From Eubacteriales bacterium (GTDB lineage Bacteria > Bacillota > Clostridia > Lachnospirales > Lachnospiraceae), in assembly GCA_030536555.1 (NCBI GenBank), contig JAUNPU010000020.1, positions 1 to 64,000 of the forward strand: DNA of 64,000 nt, written 5' to 3'. Below, piece by piece: positions 29,704 through 40,216 of this stretch. The translations under genes were made by a program, and so were the position numbers. The notes under the pieces are model-generated. The model made no database searches. It was not told the origin of the DNA and saw only the letters and a list, made by a program, of their open reading frames with translations. Every line of letters begins with the position of its first letter. Position 1 is the first letter of the stretch.

Positions 29704-29752
29704 TTGACATTCTGCCAGAATCCCGTATAATTAGTTTGTTATATCGAACTAA
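29704..29752 (+). promoter_or_regulatory. Promoter and candidate operator of the polyamine regulator/pot operon
   Basis: TTGACA (29704-29709), a 16-base spacer and TATAAT (29726-29731). Immediately downstream TTAGTT and AACTAA form an inverted repeat (29731-29752), placed to block transcription: a likely autoregulatory site. Confidence 0.8.
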
Positions 29753-29784
29753 AAGTTTAGTAATAGATGACAGGAGGCGATTTT

Positions 29785-30318
29785 GTGGATATCGGACAAA
29801 AGCTCCGGGAGCTGAGGCTTCAGAACGATCTGACTCTGGAGGATCTGGCATCCCGCAGCGAACTGACCAAGGGATTTTTGTCTCAGGTGGAGCGCAACCT
29901 GACCAGCCCCAGCATTTCCACGCTGACGGACATCCTGAACGCACTGGGAACCAATCTGTCGGAGTTCTTCCATGAGGAGAAGGAGGAGCAGATCGTATTT
30001 TCCGTGCAGGATTTTTTTGAGGATGTGCAGGAAGACTATACCATCGAGTGGGTCATTCCCAATGCGCTGAAGAATGAGATGGAACCGATCCGCCTGACGC
30101 TCCATCCTCATAAGAGGAGTCATGAGCTGCAGGCTCACTCAGGCGAGGAATTTGGCTATGTGTTAAAGGGTGCTGTCACGCTGGTGCGGGGGAATAAGAA
30201 GTACAAGGTGAAGGCACAGGAGACCTTCTACATCAGCGGCACCACAAGTCACTACCTGTACAATCACGGAAGCAGCGATGCCGTGATTCTGTGGATCACG
30301 ACCCCGCCCATGTTTTAG
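29785..30318 (+). CDS. XRE-cupin regulator (PuuR-like) of polyamine uptake
   Basis: A 177-residue protein with an N-terminal HTH (DIGQKLRELRLQNDLTLEDLASRSELTKGFLSQVERNLTSPSI) and a C-terminal cupin (about 105-175, HSGEEFGYVLKGAVTLVRGN). PuuR-type proteins bind polyamine-related ligands. The start is taken as GTG 29785, eight bases after AGGAGG; the ATG at 29767 has no site. It is just upstream of potA, 81 bases away. Confidence 0.85.
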   Translation: MDIGQKLRELRLQNDLTLEDLASRSELTKGFLSQVERNLTSPSISTLTDILNALGTNLSEFFHEEKEEQIVFSVQDFFEDVQEDYTIEWVIPNALKNEMEPIRLTLHPHKRSHELQAHSGEEFGYVLKGAVTLVRGNKKYKVKAQETFYISGTTSHYLYNHGSSDAVILWITTPPMF

Positions 30319-30399
30319 GCAGGAGCAGCTGGGAACCGGCGCACTCAGACGCGCCCGTGCAGGCGGCAAAAGGAATGAGTATGAGAGGAGATATGGAAG

Positions 30400-31980
30400 A
30401 TGGAACAAAAGAAACTGATCGAATTCCGCAACATCGTCAAGAGCTTTGACGGACAGGTGATACTGAAGGGCATCAATCTGGACATTAATGAGAATGAGTT
30501 TGTGACACTCTTAGGTCCCAGTGGCTGCGGCAAGACCACATTGCTTCGGATTCTGGGGGGCTTTCTGGATGCGGATGAGGGCAGCGTGATGTTTGACGGG
30601 GAGGAGATCAGCAAGATACCGCCCTATGAGCGGGAGCTGAATACCGTATTCCAGAAGTATGCACTGTTTCCTCATTTGAACGTGTACGAGAATATCGCCT
30701 TCGGACTGAAGATCAAGAAGGTGAGCAAGGACGTTATCGAGCAGAAGGTCATGAAGATGTTAAAGCTCATCGGTCTGGAAGGCTATGAGAAGAGAAATCC
30801 GACCCAGTTATCCGGCGGACAGCAGCAGCGTGTTGCCATCGCCCGGGCGCTGGTCAACGAGCCGAAGGTGCTGCTCTTAGACGAGCCGCTGGCTGCCCTC
30901 GACTTGAAGATGCGCAAGGAGATGCAGTACGAGCTGAAGCGGATTCAGCAGGAGGTTGGCATCACCTTTATCTTTGTCACCCATGACCAAGAGGAGGCCC
31001 TGACCATGTCGGACAAGATCGTGGTCATGAAGCAGGGCGAGATCCAGCAGGTGGGCACGCCGGAGGAGATCTACAACGAGCCTGCCAACCGCTATGTCGC
31101 CAACTTCATCGGTGAGAGCAACATTCTTCCGGGCGTGATGCTGGAGGATTATAAGGTGCGCTTTGACGATATCGACTTTGACTGTGTGGACTTCGGATTC
31201 CACGAGAAGGAGCCGGTGGATGTGGTCATCCGTCCGGAGGATATTGATATCGTGGAAGTGGAGAAAGGCAAGATGACCGGCGAGGTGCTCAGCGTGCTGT
31301 TTAAGGGCGTTCACTATGAGATCATCGTGGAGACCGTTCCCGGTACCAGCGTTACAGTGAACATGCACATCACCCGCAATGCAGATGTGACCAGCGCGGA
31401 CGGCAAGGAGAAGGTAAGCGCCAGCGATTTCTACGTGGATTTAGAGGATGTGAAGCTGCTGGATGACAAGGAGATCATTGCCCGTTCCAACGCCCAGGCG
31501 TGGAGCACGGAGACCGATGAGTACAATTCCATCGCCAAGGTGGAGTATGATCTGAAGGAAGAGCTGGGCGAGTATCCGGTTATTTTCCATACCGCAGGCG
31601 GCACCACCATCGAGCGGACCATATTTGTAGTCAACCAGAAGTTCGTGAAGAATGAGAAGGCAAATGAGGCGATCATGGCATTTAACTTCTTCAAGACCGT
31701 GGACGAGATCACCGAGTCTCAGGCGCTGGATACGGATATCAAGACCTGGGCGAACGTTCAGGGCTGGAAGTTAAGCGACGAGGACCAGAGCATTGATGAT
31801 ATCAGTGTAGATTATGACTTCGATCCGGAGGAGGTGAAGGTTGGTGTATACAAGGTAACCTTCTGGACCACCGGCCGTGAGTTCAAGATCCACACGACAG
31901 ACTACGCAGAGGTAGGGCAGCAGGTTGGACTGACCTTCTTCCCGGAGGATATTCACGTTATGTCAAAGGTGGTGTTCTGA
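30400..31980 (+). CDS. potA: Spermidine/putrescine ABC transporter ATPase with insertion in TOBE region
   Basis: A 526-residue ATPase; normal PotA has about 350-380 residues. Walker [10 protein letters not shown] at 39-47, signature LSGGQ at 137-141, Walker [12 protein letters not shown]. After the TOBE start ([18 protein letters not shown]) comes an extra segment of about 170 residues, about 330-500, holding two imperfect repeats that look like small Ig-like beta domains ([17 protein letters not shown]... and [18 protein letters not shown]..., each ending in a VxFxT pattern). Then the usual TOBE end, [19 protein letters not shown], resumes. Its stop overlaps the potB start by one base. Confidence 0.93.
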   Translation: MEQKKLIEFRNIVKSFDGQVILKGINLDINENEFVTLLGPSGCGKTTLLRILGGFLDADEGSVMFDGEEISKIPPYERELNTVFQKYALFPHLNVYENIAFGLKIKKVSKDVIEQKVMKMLKLIGLEGYEKRNPTQLSGGQQQRVAIARALVNEPKVLLLDEPLAALDLKMRKEMQYELKRIQQEVGITFIFVTHDQEEALTMSDKIVVMKQGEIQQVGTPEEIYNEPANRYVANFIGESNILPGVMLEDYKVRFDDIDFDCVDFGFHEKEPVDVVIRPEDIDIVEVEKGKMTGEVLSVLFKGVHYEIIVETVPGTSVTVNMHITRNADVTSADGKEKVSASDFYVDLEDVKLLDDKEIIARSNAQAWSTETDEYNSIAKVEYDLKEELGEYPVIFHTAGGTTIERTIFVVNQKFVKNEKANEAIMAFNFFKTVDEITESQALDTDIKTWANVQGWKLSDEDQSIDDISVDYDFDPEEVKVGVYKVTFWTTGREFKIHTTDYAEVGQQVGLTFFPEDIHVMSKVVF

Positions 31981-32816
31981 TGAAGAGATTTTCGCAGCTT
32001 GCTATTCCGTATATTGTATGGGCGGCTATGATGCTTCTGCTTCCCATGGCGCTGATCGCCCTGTACTCCGTGACCGACCAGGGCAACAGCATTGTTTCCT
32101 TTTCCTTTACTCTGGAGCACTATAACAAGTTCTTCACAGACCCGGACTTTCTGCTGGTGCTGTGGCGCTCCATCCTGATTGCGGTGAAGACCACTGTGAT
32201 CTGCCTGCTGTTAGGCTATCCGCTGGCATTTTTCATTGCCCGCAGCAATGACCGGATTCAGAATATCCTGGTGCTTGGCATCACGATCCCCATGTGGATC
32301 AACATGCTGGTGCGTACCTATGCATGGATCGGACTTCTGAGCGAAGGCGGACTGGTTTCCCGGCTTTTGGGGCTGATCGGCATGGGCGACGTGGAACTTC
32401 TCTACACCGAGGGAGCGGTGCTTCTGGGAATGGTGTACAACTTCCTCCCCTTTATGATCCTGCAGATCAATACCTCCCTCTGTAAGATGGACAACTCCCT
32501 GCTGGAGGCGGCATCGGATCTGGGAGCCAACCGGGTGCAGACCTTTATGCGGGTTACGTTTCCCCTGTCCCTGCCGGGTGTGATCAACGGTATCACCCTG
32601 GTATTTCTGCCGGCAGTCAGCTCCTTCTTCATCCCGAAGCTGTTGGGCGGCGGACAGTATTTCCTGATTGGTAACCTGATCGAGAACCAGTTCATCACGG
32701 CGGGAGAGTGGAACTTCGGAAGTGCGATTTCCATGATCATGGCTGTGATCATGATGCTGCTGATGATGGCAGTGCGCCAGACAGAACGGCACAATCAGGG
32801 CGGAAAGGAGGACTGA
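31980..32816 (+). CDS. potB: Spermidine/putrescine ABC transporter permease PotB
   Basis: A 278-residue permease with six membrane helices and the EAA-type loop EAASDLGANRVQTFMRVTFPLSLPG. Placed directly after potA with a TGATG junction. Confidence 0.92.
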   Translation: MKRFSQLAIPYIVWAAMMLLLPMALIALYSVTDQGNSIVSFSFTLEHYNKFFTDPDFLLVLWRSILIAVKTTVICLLLGYPLAFFIARSNDRIQNILVLGITIPMWINMLVRTYAWIGLLSEGGLVSRLLGLIGMGDVELLYTEGAVLLGMVYNFLPFMILQINTSLCKMDNSLLEAASDLGANRVQTFMRVTFPLSLPGVINGITLVFLPAVSSFFIPKLLGGGQYFLIGNLIENQFITAGEWNFGSAISMIMAVIMMLLMMAVRQTERHNQGGKED

Positions 32817-32820
32817 GTAC

Positions 32821-34710
32821 ATGAAAAAAGAAAAACGAACCTTTGGAAAAGTGTTAATGACCCTGGCGATCATTTTCTTCTATGTACCGATTGTATACAT
32901 GATCGTGTTCTCCTTCAATGAAGGAAAGTCCCTGACCAGCTTTACGGGTTTTTCCATGCGGTGGTATCAGCATATGCTGGAATCCCGCGACATGATGGAG
33001 GCGCTGTACACCACCTTCAGTGTGGCGGTGATCGCAACGCTGATTTCCACGGTGGTGGGAACCATTTCCGCCATCGGACTGAGCAAATCCAAAAAGATCA
33101 TCCGCAGAATCATGGATCAGGTCAATGACCTCCCCATGATGAACCCGGAGATCGTGACGGCGATTGGCTTTATGCTGCTGTTTATCACCTTTCGGGTGGA
33201 AAAAGGATACATCACCATGCTGCTTGCGCACATTGCGTTCTGTATTCCTTACGTCATGCTTTCCGTGATGCCGAAGATCCGCTCCCTGGACCCGAACCTG
33301 GCTGACGCGGCCATGGACCTGGGGGCTACCCCGTGGCAGGCACTGATCAAGGTGATCGTGCCGCAGATCACACCGGGTATCATTTCCGGTGCGCTGATCG
33401 CATTTACCATGTCCATCGATGACTTTATCATTTCCTACTTTGTGACAGGACGCGGCGTCAAGAACTTGAGTATTATGGTGTACACCATGAGCAAGCGTGT
33501 GAACCCCAGCATCAATGCCATTTCCACCCTGGTGGTCGTGATCATCACGATCCTGCTGGTCATCATCAATGTGATTCCCATGGTGGCGGCGAAGCGGGCG
33601 AGCCAGGTGGAGACCAGCCGGAGAAGGGTGCTGATTCCGGTGGCGGCTGCCTGTGTGGTGCTTGGCGGAATCTTCTTTGCCATGACCGGAGGAAAGAGCA
33701 GTTCCCTTCCCTACGAGGGACAGACCCTGCATCTCTACACCTGGGGCGAATATACCGGTGAAAATGTGATCCCGCGGTTTGAGGAGCTTACGGGCGCCAA
33801 GGTCATTATGGAGAACTTTGAGTCCAACGAGCAGATGTACATCAAGGTGGCCAACGGGGAGTCCTACGACATTCTGGTGCCCAGTGACTACATGATCGAG
33901 CGTCTGATTCAGGAGGGATACCTGCAGAAGCTGGATCCGGACAAGATCACCTGCATGGAAGATCTGGTGGAGGATGTGAAGGGAATGCCCTTTGATCCGG
34001 AAAATGAATACTCCGTTCCCTACTTCTGGGGCACGGCGGGCATTGTGTACGATACCACCAAGGTGGATATAGAGGATCTGGAGCGGGAAGGCTACAACAT
34101 ATTCCTGAATCCCAAGTACAAGGGAGATATTTACCTGTACGACTCGGAGCGCGACTCCTTTATGATGGCGCTGAAGGCTCTGGGCTACTCCATGAATACC
34201 TCCGATCCGGAGGAGCTTCAGAAGGCCTATGACTGGCTGGTGCAGTGTGTGGAGACCATGGAGCCGGAGATCGTCACCGACGAGATCATCGACAACATGG
34301 CGCAGGGCAGAAAGGCGCTGGGACTGATCTACTCCGGCGATGCCAGCTATGTGATGAGTGAAAATGAGGACATGGGCTACTTTATGCCGGAGACGGGCAC
34401 CAACCTGTGGTCCGACGCCATGGTCATCCCGGCAAATGCGAAGAACCCGGACCTGGCCCACGAATTCATCAACTATGTCTGCTCCTACGAGGGTGCTTAT
34501 GACAACTCCAGCTATGTGGGATATACCTCTGCCAACCGCGAGGTGTTAAATGAGCTGTCCGGACCGGGCGGCGACTATGAGGGCATCAACGCCTACATTC
34601 CCAGAACGGACAATGACATGGACGAGGTCTTCGTCTTCGACGAGGAGACCAGGAAAGTCTTAAGCAATCTGTGGAGCAAGGTGAAGATCGCGGCAAGCAA
34701 CGCAAACTGA
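32821..34710 (+). CDS. potC: PotC permease fused to PotD substrate-binding domain
   Basis: A 629-residue fusion. Residues 1 to about 265 are the PotC permease (EAA loop DAAMDLGATPWQALIKVIVPQITPG). A further hydrophobic helix (VLIPVAAACVVLGGIFFAM, about 270-290) anchors a PotD-type polyamine-binding domain (about 300-629) that begins LHLYTWGEYTGENVIPRFEELTG. PotD is a separate lipoprotein in Enterobacteria; PotCD fusions occur in several Clostridia. The complex potA-potB-potCD is complete as written. Confidence 0.92.
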   Translation: MKKEKRTFGKVLMTLAIIFFYVPIVYMIVFSFNEGKSLTSFTGFSMRWYQHMLESRDMMEALYTTFSVAVIATLISTVVGTISAIGLSKSKKIIRRIMDQVNDLPMMNPEIVTAIGFMLLFITFRVEKGYITMLLAHIAFCIPYVMLSVMPKIRSLDPNLADAAMDLGATPWQALIKVIVPQITPGIISGALIAFTMSIDDFIISYFVTGRGVKNLSIMVYTMSKRVNPSINAISTLVVVIITILLVIINVIPMVAAKRASQVETSRRRVLIPVAAACVVLGGIFFAMTGGKSSSLPYEGQTLHLYTWGEYTGENVIPRFEELTGAKVIMENFESNEQMYIKVANGESYDILVPSDYMIERLIQEGYLQKLDPDKITCMEDLVEDVKGMPFDPENEYSVPYFWGTAGIVYDTTKVDIEDLEREGYNIFLNPKYKGDIYLYDSERDSFMMALKALGYSMNTSDPEELQKAYDWLVQCVETMEPEIVTDEIIDNMAQGRKALGLIYSGDASYVMSENEDMGYFMPETGTNLWSDAMVIPANAKNPDLAHEFINYVCSYEGAYDNSSYVGYTSANREVLNELSGPGGDYEGINAYIPRTDNDMDEVFVFDEETRKVLSNLWSKVKIAASNAN

Positions 34711-34716
34711 TGATAC

Positions 34717-34755
34717 AAAAAAGAGGCCATTGTGGTAATCCAATGACCTCTTTTT
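34717..34755. terminator. Terminator of the pot operon, bidirectional
   Basis: AAAAAGAGG(C/T)CATTG pairs with CAATGACCTCTTTTT, with T-runs on both strands; also serves the convergent DUF1622 gene. Confidence 0.88.
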
Positions 34756-34769
34756 GTATACATGTTCTG

Positions 34770-35090
34770 TTATTCGGATTCCTGCTCTACCTTGATCTCC
34801 CAGTGAATCAGGAAGGTAAGGGCAGCCCGCAGTGCAATAATGGCAGCTACAATGGCAACCTCTTCCAGCTGTCTGACCACAACAGTACGCAGGATCTCGC
34901 TTCCAAGCTTGAACTCCAGTCCGAGCGCCATGCCCTGAGCGAGATTCAGCCGAATCGCCGGGTTGCGCTTTATGTAATCATAAATGCCCCGGATACCGGA
35001 CAAAATGATGACAATGACACCCATAAATTCGAACAGAACAATGGTAATGTCCACAACATGAAGCAAAACCGATTCTAATAAATGAACCAT
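34770..35090 (-). CDS. DUF1622 membrane protein
   Basis: A 106-residue protein with three hydrophobic segments (ITIVLFEFMGVIVIILSGIRGIYDY and two after LGLEFKLGSEILRTVV). This matches the DUF1622 family; function unknown. No operon partner. Confidence 0.75.
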   Translation of the reverse strand: MVHLLESVLLHVVDITIVLFEFMGVIVIILSGIRGIYDYIKRNPAIRLNLAQGMALGLEFKLGSEILRTVVVRQLEEVAIVAAIIALRAALTFLIHWEIKVEQESE

Positions 35091-35287
35091 AACCCCTCCT
35101 CTTGATGTGCAGTTAACAGAAACAGTGCCTATAATTATAAAGAAAAATGTTAGAGTGTCAAGAGATTATCAATGGATTTTTTCCGGAATGTGTGGTAAGA
35201 TGTGTTGGTAGAGATGAACGTAAATGGCAGGTGGCTGCGAAGGTATGGCGCAGTCACGGAGATTGGGCTTTCAGGAGGACATGAGAT

Positions 35288-36349
35288 ATGGCGACTAAAG
35301 GTAAATATATGGCATATGTAGGTTCCTATTCTTACAATGGCAAAGCCAAAGGCATCACAGTCTTTGACGTGGATGTAGAAAAAGGTATTTTTGTTGAGCG
35401 CTGCGAGGTGGAAGTGGACAACTCTTCCTACGTGATCGCATCCAGCGACGGCAAGACACTGTATTCAATCGCAGATGAGGGCGTTGTGGCATTTCGTATC
35501 CTGTCCAACGGCAGTCTGTCCCGACTGAGCAGCGCCAAGATCAATGGCATGAGAGGCTGCCACCTTTCTACGGATGCTGCTGACCGCTATATTTTCGTAT
35601 CCGGCTTTCACGATGGCAAGGCGACGGTGCTGCACTTGAGAAAGGACGGCGGCGTGGGCATGATCGTGGACGGCGTGTTCCACAAGGGTCTCGGCAGCGT
35701 GGCAGAGCGTAACTTCCGCCCCCATGTGACCTGCTGCAGACGTACCCCGGACAACAAGTATGTGATGGCGGCTGATTCCGGTCTGGACCAGGTGAAGATC
35801 TACCGGTTCAGCGAGAAGGACGAGCATCTGGTACAGGTAGATGCCATCCGCTGTGAGATGGAGTCCGCACCCCGGTGCTTCCGCTTCAGCTCTGACGGAA
35901 AGTTCATCTATCTGATGTATGAGCAGAAGAATATTATTGATGTCTATACCTATGAGAGCGGCGACCGTGTACCGGTGATCGAGAAGATCCAGACGATCTC
36001 CACTCTGGGCAAGAAGGCGAATCAGCGGTCTGCAGCCTGCTCCATGCGGTTCTCCAACGACGAGAAGCACATGTTCTGCGGCAATGCAGGTGATGAGACC
36101 GTATCTGTATACAGCAGAGATCCGGAGACCGGTCTGCTGACGCAGCTTTGCTGCCTGCCGATCAGCGGCGAATACCCGAAGGATATTGCGGTGTTCCCGG
36201 ATGATAAGCATATCGCATCCATCAACCATGAGAGTGGCACCATCACCTTCTTCAAGGTGGATTATGAGAAGGGGCTGCTGGTTATGAGCGCCAACGAGAT
36301 CCGGTGCAACGAGCCGAACAGCTGCGCAATCGTGAAAGTATCAGACTAA
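35288..36349 (+). CDS. Lactonase-family beta-propeller (6-phosphogluconolactonase-like)
   Basis: A 353-residue seven-bladed propeller: YVGSYSYNGKAKGITVFDVD at the start and repeated IASSDGKTLYSI-, FRFSSDGKFIYLMYE- and VFPDDKHIASINHESGTI-type blades. YbhE-type Pgl enzymes hydrolyse 6-phosphogluconolactone. No other pentose-pathway gene is adjacent except rpiB, 2.5 kb downstream, so the lactone substrate is not fixed. Confidence 0.85.
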   Translation: MATKGKYMAYVGSYSYNGKAKGITVFDVDVEKGIFVERCEVEVDNSSYVIASSDGKTLYSIADEGVVAFRILSNGSLSRLSSAKINGMRGCHLSTDAADRYIFVSGFHDGKATVLHLRKDGGVGMIVDGVFHKGLGSVAERNFRPHVTCCRRTPDNKYVMAADSGLDQVKIYRFSEKDEHLVQVDAIRCEMESAPRCFRFSSDGKFIYLMYEQKNIIDVYTYESGDRVPVIEKIQTISTLGKKANQRSAACSMRFSNDEKHMFCGNAGDETVSVYSRDPETGLLTQLCCLPISGEYPKDIAVFPDDKHIASINHESGTITFFKVDYEKGLLVMSANEIRCNEPNSCAIVKVSD

Positions 36350-36361
36350 AGGAGAATTACT

Positions 36362-37438
36362 ATGGCAGGGTCAACATTCGGAAGTGTATTCCGGATTGCC
36401 ACATGGGGAGAGTCCCACGGGAAGGCTGTCGGTGTCACCATCGACGGCTGCCCCGCGGGACTTCCGCTGTGTGAAGCGGATATTCAGGAGTATTTGGACA
36501 GAAGAAAGCCGGGACAGAGCCGGTTCACCACCGCCCGGAAGGAGGGCGACGAGGTGGAGATTCTGTCCGGAGTATTTGAAGGGCAGACCACGGGGACACC
36601 GATCACCATGGTGGTGTGGAACCGGGACCAGCGGTCTAAGGACTACAGCGCCATCATGAATGTGTATCGTCCGGGTCATGCGGACTACTGCTTCGACCAG
36701 AAGTACGGCTTCCGCGACTACCGGGGCGGCGGCAGGTCCTCCGCCAGAGAGACCATCGCCCGGGTGGCAGCCGGAGCGGTGGCGTGTAAGCTGTTATCTC
36801 ATTACGGCATTGCGGTGACCGCCTATACGAAGAGCATCGGCATCTTTGAGGTGGACCCGGAGCGGTTCGATCTGGCGGAACGGGACCGGAACAGTCTCTA
36901 CATGCCGGATTCGGTGGCGGCAGCGGAAGCCGCCGAGTATCTGGAGCGGCTGATAGCGGAGCAGGACTCTGCCGGCGGCGTGGTGGAGTGCGTGATTCAC
37001 GGCGTGCCCGCCGGTGTGGGCGAACCGGTATTTGACAAGCTGGACGCAAGGCTGGCGGCGGCGGTGATGTCCATCGGCGCGGTGAAGGGCTTTGAAATCG
37101 GAGACGGCTTTGCGGCGGCGAGAGCCTGCGGCTCTCAGAACAACGATGCATTCCGGGTGGATGAATCGGGCAACGTAGTAAAGGAGACCAACCATTCCGG
37201 CGGTATTCTGGGCGGCATGAGCGACGGCAGCGATATTCTGCTGCGGGCGGCATTCAAGCCGACACCGTCTATTGCGAAGGAGCAGCACACCATCAACCGC
37301 GATGGTGAGAATGTGGAGATCAGCATTCACGGTCGCCACGATCCGGTGGTGGTACCCCGGGCGGTTGTGGTGGTGGAAGCCATGGCGGCACTGACGGTGG
37401 CAGATCTGCTGCTGATGAACCGGTGCGCAAAGGTGTGA
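36362..37438 (+). CDS. aroC: Chorismate synthase
   Basis: A 358-residue FMN-dependent enzyme that removes phosphate from EPSP to give chorismate, the last shared step of aromatic synthesis. Signatures: [48 protein letters not shown] and [13 protein letters not shown]. It lies 13 bases after the lactonase gene, so the two are probably co-transcribed. Confidence 0.96.
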   Translation: MAGSTFGSVFRIATWGESHGKAVGVTIDGCPAGLPLCEADIQEYLDRRKPGQSRFTTARKEGDEVEILSGVFEGQTTGTPITMVVWNRDQRSKDYSAIMNVYRPGHADYCFDQKYGFRDYRGGGRSSARETIARVAAGAVACKLLSHYGIAVTAYTKSIGIFEVDPERFDLAERDRNSLYMPDSVAAAEAAEYLERLIAEQDSAGGVVECVIHGVPAGVGEPVFDKLDARLAAAVMSIGAVKGFEIGDGFAAARACGSQNNDAFRVDESGNVVKETNHSGGILGGMSDGSDILLRAAFKPTPSIAKEQHTINRDGENVEISIHGRHDPVVVPRAVVVVEAMAALTVADLLLMNRCAKV

Positions 37439-37508
37439 TTTATGATAGAATGAGCGTCAGCGAGCGCAGAATCGTCAATATTATGGGGAGAGAAAAGGAG
37501 ACCAGAAC

Positions 37509-37949
37509 ATGAAAATTGCAATGGGAAATGACCACTCTGCAGTGGAGATGAAGGAAGCAATCAAGGCATACGTGGAGTCCAAGGGCTACGAGGTCATTGA
37601 CTTCGGCACCAATTCCACCGACAGCTGTGACTATCCGGAGTACGGAGAGAAGGTAGGCCGCGCTGTGGCGGCAGGCGAGGCAGACTACGGCATCGCAATC
37701 TGCGGCACCGGCATCGGCATCGGCATCGCAGCCGGCAAGGTAAAGGGCGTTCGTGTCTGCACCTGCAGCGAGCCGTACAGCGCAAAACTGTCCCGCATGC
37801 ACAACAATACCAACGTGCTGAGCTTCGGCGCACGTGTCATCGGCGTGGAGATGGCGAAGATGATCGTGGACGAGTGGCTGGACAATAAGTACGAAGGCGG
37901 AAGACACCAGAGACGGGTGGATCTGTTGATGGAGATTGAGAATAAATAA
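37509..37949 (+). CDS. rpiB: Ribose-5-phosphate isomerase B
   Basis: A 146-residue RpiB/LacAB-family isomerase of ribose and ribulose 5-phosphates. MKIAMGNDHSAVEMKE gives the phosphate-binding start, and the catalytic Cys lies in ICGTGIGIGIAAGKVKGVR. Ends eight bases before a terminator. Confidence 0.93.
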   Translation: MKIAMGNDHSAVEMKEAIKAYVESKGYEVIDFGTNSTDSCDYPEYGEKVGRAVAAGEADYGIAICGTGIGIGIAAGKVKGVRVCTCSEPYSAKLSRMHNNTNVLSFGARVIGVEMAKMIVDEWLDNKYEGGRHQRRVDLLMEIENK

Positions 37950-37957
37950 AGAGTGAG

Positions 37958-37990
37958 AAAACCCCAGAGGGTGCAACCTCTGGGGTTTTC
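37958..37990. terminator. Terminator after rpiB
   Basis: AAAACCCCAGAGG pairs with CCTCTGGGGTTTTC across a seven-base loop; works in both directions and may also serve asnA. Confidence 0.88.
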
Positions 37991-38039
37991 GATTGTTCTA
38001 AATGAACTCCTATTTAATTTTAAACCAAATGTCAACCAC

Positions 38040-39047
38040 TTACAGCAAAATAATATTATGCTCCTTGCAGGTCCTGCGCATCTCCTCCGGCCACAGGCTT
38101 GCCTGCACCTCGCCTACGTGGGCGCGGTCCAGCAGCAGCATGCACAGGCGGGACTGTCCGATACCGCCGCCGATGGTGTACGGCAGTTCGCCGTTAAGCA
38201 GCATCTTGTGGTACTTCAGGGCGCGGCGATGATTGCAGTTGGCTTTGTTCAGCTGCTCATCCAGGGACTTCTCATCTACGCGGATGCCCATGCTGGAGAT
38301 CTCCAGGGCGCATCCAAGCTGCTCATACCAGAACAGAATGTCACCGTTTAACTGCCAGTCATCGTAGTCCGGCGCACGGCCATCGTGAGGCTCGCCGCTC
38401 TTGAGCTTGTCACCGATCTTCATCAGGAAGACGCAGCCGTATTCCTTCGTAATCAGGTTCTCGCGCTCCTTCGGAGTCTTGTCAGGATAGCGGTCCTCCA
38501 ACTCCTGGGTGGTGATGAAGGTGATGTCCTTGGGAAGATGCTTTGCCGCATCCGGATATTTGTACCATACCTCATGCTGCATGTGCTTGATGATCTTGAA
38601 AATGGTGCGCACGGTCTCCTTCAGAGTCTCCTCGGTGCGCTCCTCCCTGGTGATGACCTTTTCCCAGTCCCACTGATCCACATAGCAGGAGTGAAGATTG
38701 TCCAGCTCCTCATCCCGGCGGATTGCGTTCATGTTGGTGTACAGACCTTCGCCCGGCTGGAAGCCGTATTCCTTCAGAGCCATACGCTTCCACTTTGCGA
38801 GGGAATGAACGATCTCCACGGTCTCCTTGGGAAGATCAGCGATATCGAAGCTGACCGGACGCTCCACGCCGTTTAAGTCGTCGTTCAGACCGCTGTTCTT
38901 CTTGACGAAAAGCGGTGCGGAAATACGCTCTAAGTGCATCTCTCTGCCGAACTCCTTCTGAAAGGTATCACGGATATATTTGATCGCGTCCTGAGTCTCG
39001 CGGACGGTCAGGTGCGGATCATAGCCTTCTGGTAAGATCAGTGCCAT
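38040..39047 (-). CDS. asnA: Aspartate--ammonia ligase
   Basis: A 335-residue class II synthetase-like enzyme making asparagine from aspartate, ammonia and ATP. Typical stretches are [30 protein letters not shown] and the end [29 protein letters not shown] single gene, read opposite to rpiB. Confidence 0.95.
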   Translation of the reverse strand: MALILPEGYDPHLTVRETQDAIKYIRDTFQKEFGREMHLERISAPLFVKKNSGLNDDLNGVERPVSFDIADLPKETVEIVHSLAKWKRMALKEYGFQPGEGLYTNMNAIRRDEELDNLHSCYVDQWDWEKVITREERTEETLKETVRTIFKIIKHMQHEVWYKYPDAAKHLPKDITFITTQELEDRYPDKTPKERENLITKEYGCVFLMKIGDKLKSGEPHDGRAPDYDDWQLNGDILFWYEQLGCALEISSMGIRVDEKSLDEQLNKANCNHRRALKYHKMLLNGELPYTIGGGIGQSRLCMLLLDRAHVGEVQASLWPEEMRRTCKEHNIILL

Positions 39048-39155
39048 ACTATTGCCTCCGAAATCTGTAACTGCATCTTATCCTGCAGTTGCTAAAATTA
39101 TATTATGCCGTCTATCCTATCATTAATGAAGGAAATGCACAAGTATTTTATGGGA

Positions 39156-40133
39156 TTATTTTTTGATACTGTTTCTGTTTACTGCGTTGAACGGCTGGTT
39201 GCCGGACAGGATATTGACAGCCTCCAGAGCAGCTTTTCGCTGCAAAGCCTCGATGGCTTCCTCGCTGTACCCGCCGAAATGGGAGGTCACGATCACATTG
39301 TCCATCTGCAGCAGGCGGGAATCCATGGAAATCGGCTCCTGCTCCAGCACATCCAGTGCAGCTCCGGCTATCTCGCCTTGTTCCAGCACCTCAATCAGTG
39401 CAGCTTCGTCCACGATGGAACCTCTGGCAGCATTGATTAAGTAAGCGGTAGGCTTCATCATCCGGAATACATCCCGGTTCATCAGGTGGCGGTTATCTTC
39501 CGTGGCAGGGCAGTGAATGGAAATGTAATCGCTGGTCTTACACAGGGTTTCAAAGTCCACCAGTGTTACACCAAGCTCCTTTGCATGCTCCTGACTCACA
39601 TACGGGTCATATGCGATCATGTGCAGATCAAAGGGAACCATTTTTCTGGCAATGGCAGTGGCGATACGGCCAAGTCCGATCAGTCCCAGAGTGGAACCGG
39701 CAAAGCGATGCATGGGCTTGCCGCACTCCAGCCCCCAGTTGCCCTTCTTCACATCAGCCGTGATGACCGGCAGCTTTCTTGCCAGTGCCAGAATCATGGA
39801 GATTGCGTGGTTGGATGTCTCATCCACACCGTAATCCGGCACATTGCAGACATAAATGCCCTTTTCAGATGCCGCCTTCACATCGATGGTGTCCACGCCG
39901 ATGCCATAGCGGATGATGGCTTTGCAGTTCGTTAAGCTCTGGATCACCCGGGCAGTCATCGGTGCGTACTGGTTGATGATGATGTCGGCATCGGAAGCCA
40001 GATTCAGCACATCCTCCTCCGTTTTGCACTGATAGTCCAGCAGTTCTGCATCTTCGAAGCCACGGATCACCTCTCGCTGCGGCTCGATGGTATCATACTG
40101 ATAGTCACTGATTACGATTTTATACTTTGCCAT
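39156..40133 (-). CDS. D-2-hydroxyacid dehydrogenase (C-terminal binding protein family)
   Basis: A 325-residue NAD-dependent dehydrogenase. The dinucleotide motif is GLIGLGRIATAIA, the catalytic Arg lies in NAARGSIVDEAAL, and the His in TSHFGGYSEEA. Family members reduce 2-keto acids or oxidise D-2-hydroxyacids. It is the third gene after the ketopantoate-reductase-like and IlvD/Edd genes, which suggests a sugar-acid or keto-acid step. Confidence 0.87.
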   Translation of the reverse strand: MAKYKIVISDYQYDTIEPQREVIRGFEDAELLDYQCKTEEDVLNLASDADIIINQYAPMTARVIQSLTNCKAIIRYGIGVDTIDVKAASEKGIYVCNVPDYGVDETSNHAISMILALARKLPVITADVKKGNWGLECGKPMHRFAGSTLGLIGLGRIATAIARKMVPFDLHMIAYDPYVSQEHAKELGVTLVDFETLCKTSDYISIHCPATEDNRHLMNRDVFRMMKPTAYLINAARGSIVDEAALIEVLEQGEIAGAALDVLEQEPISMDSRLLQMDNVIVTSHFGGYSEEAIEALQRKAALEAVNILSGNQPFNAVNRNSIKK

Positions 40134-40216
40134 TGGTCTGTTCTCCTTATTCTTTTGCGAAATTCTGTATTTTTACAAAAATATATATCTGTCGGTTCAT
40201 GTCTCCTGCAAATGCA

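Noticed and set aside
32854..34461. Antisense ORF of 535 codons over potCD
   Set aside because: It runs opposite the potC/potD fusion, is rich in His, Gln and Arg as reverse-strand shadows of GC-rich genes are, and has no start site or domain.
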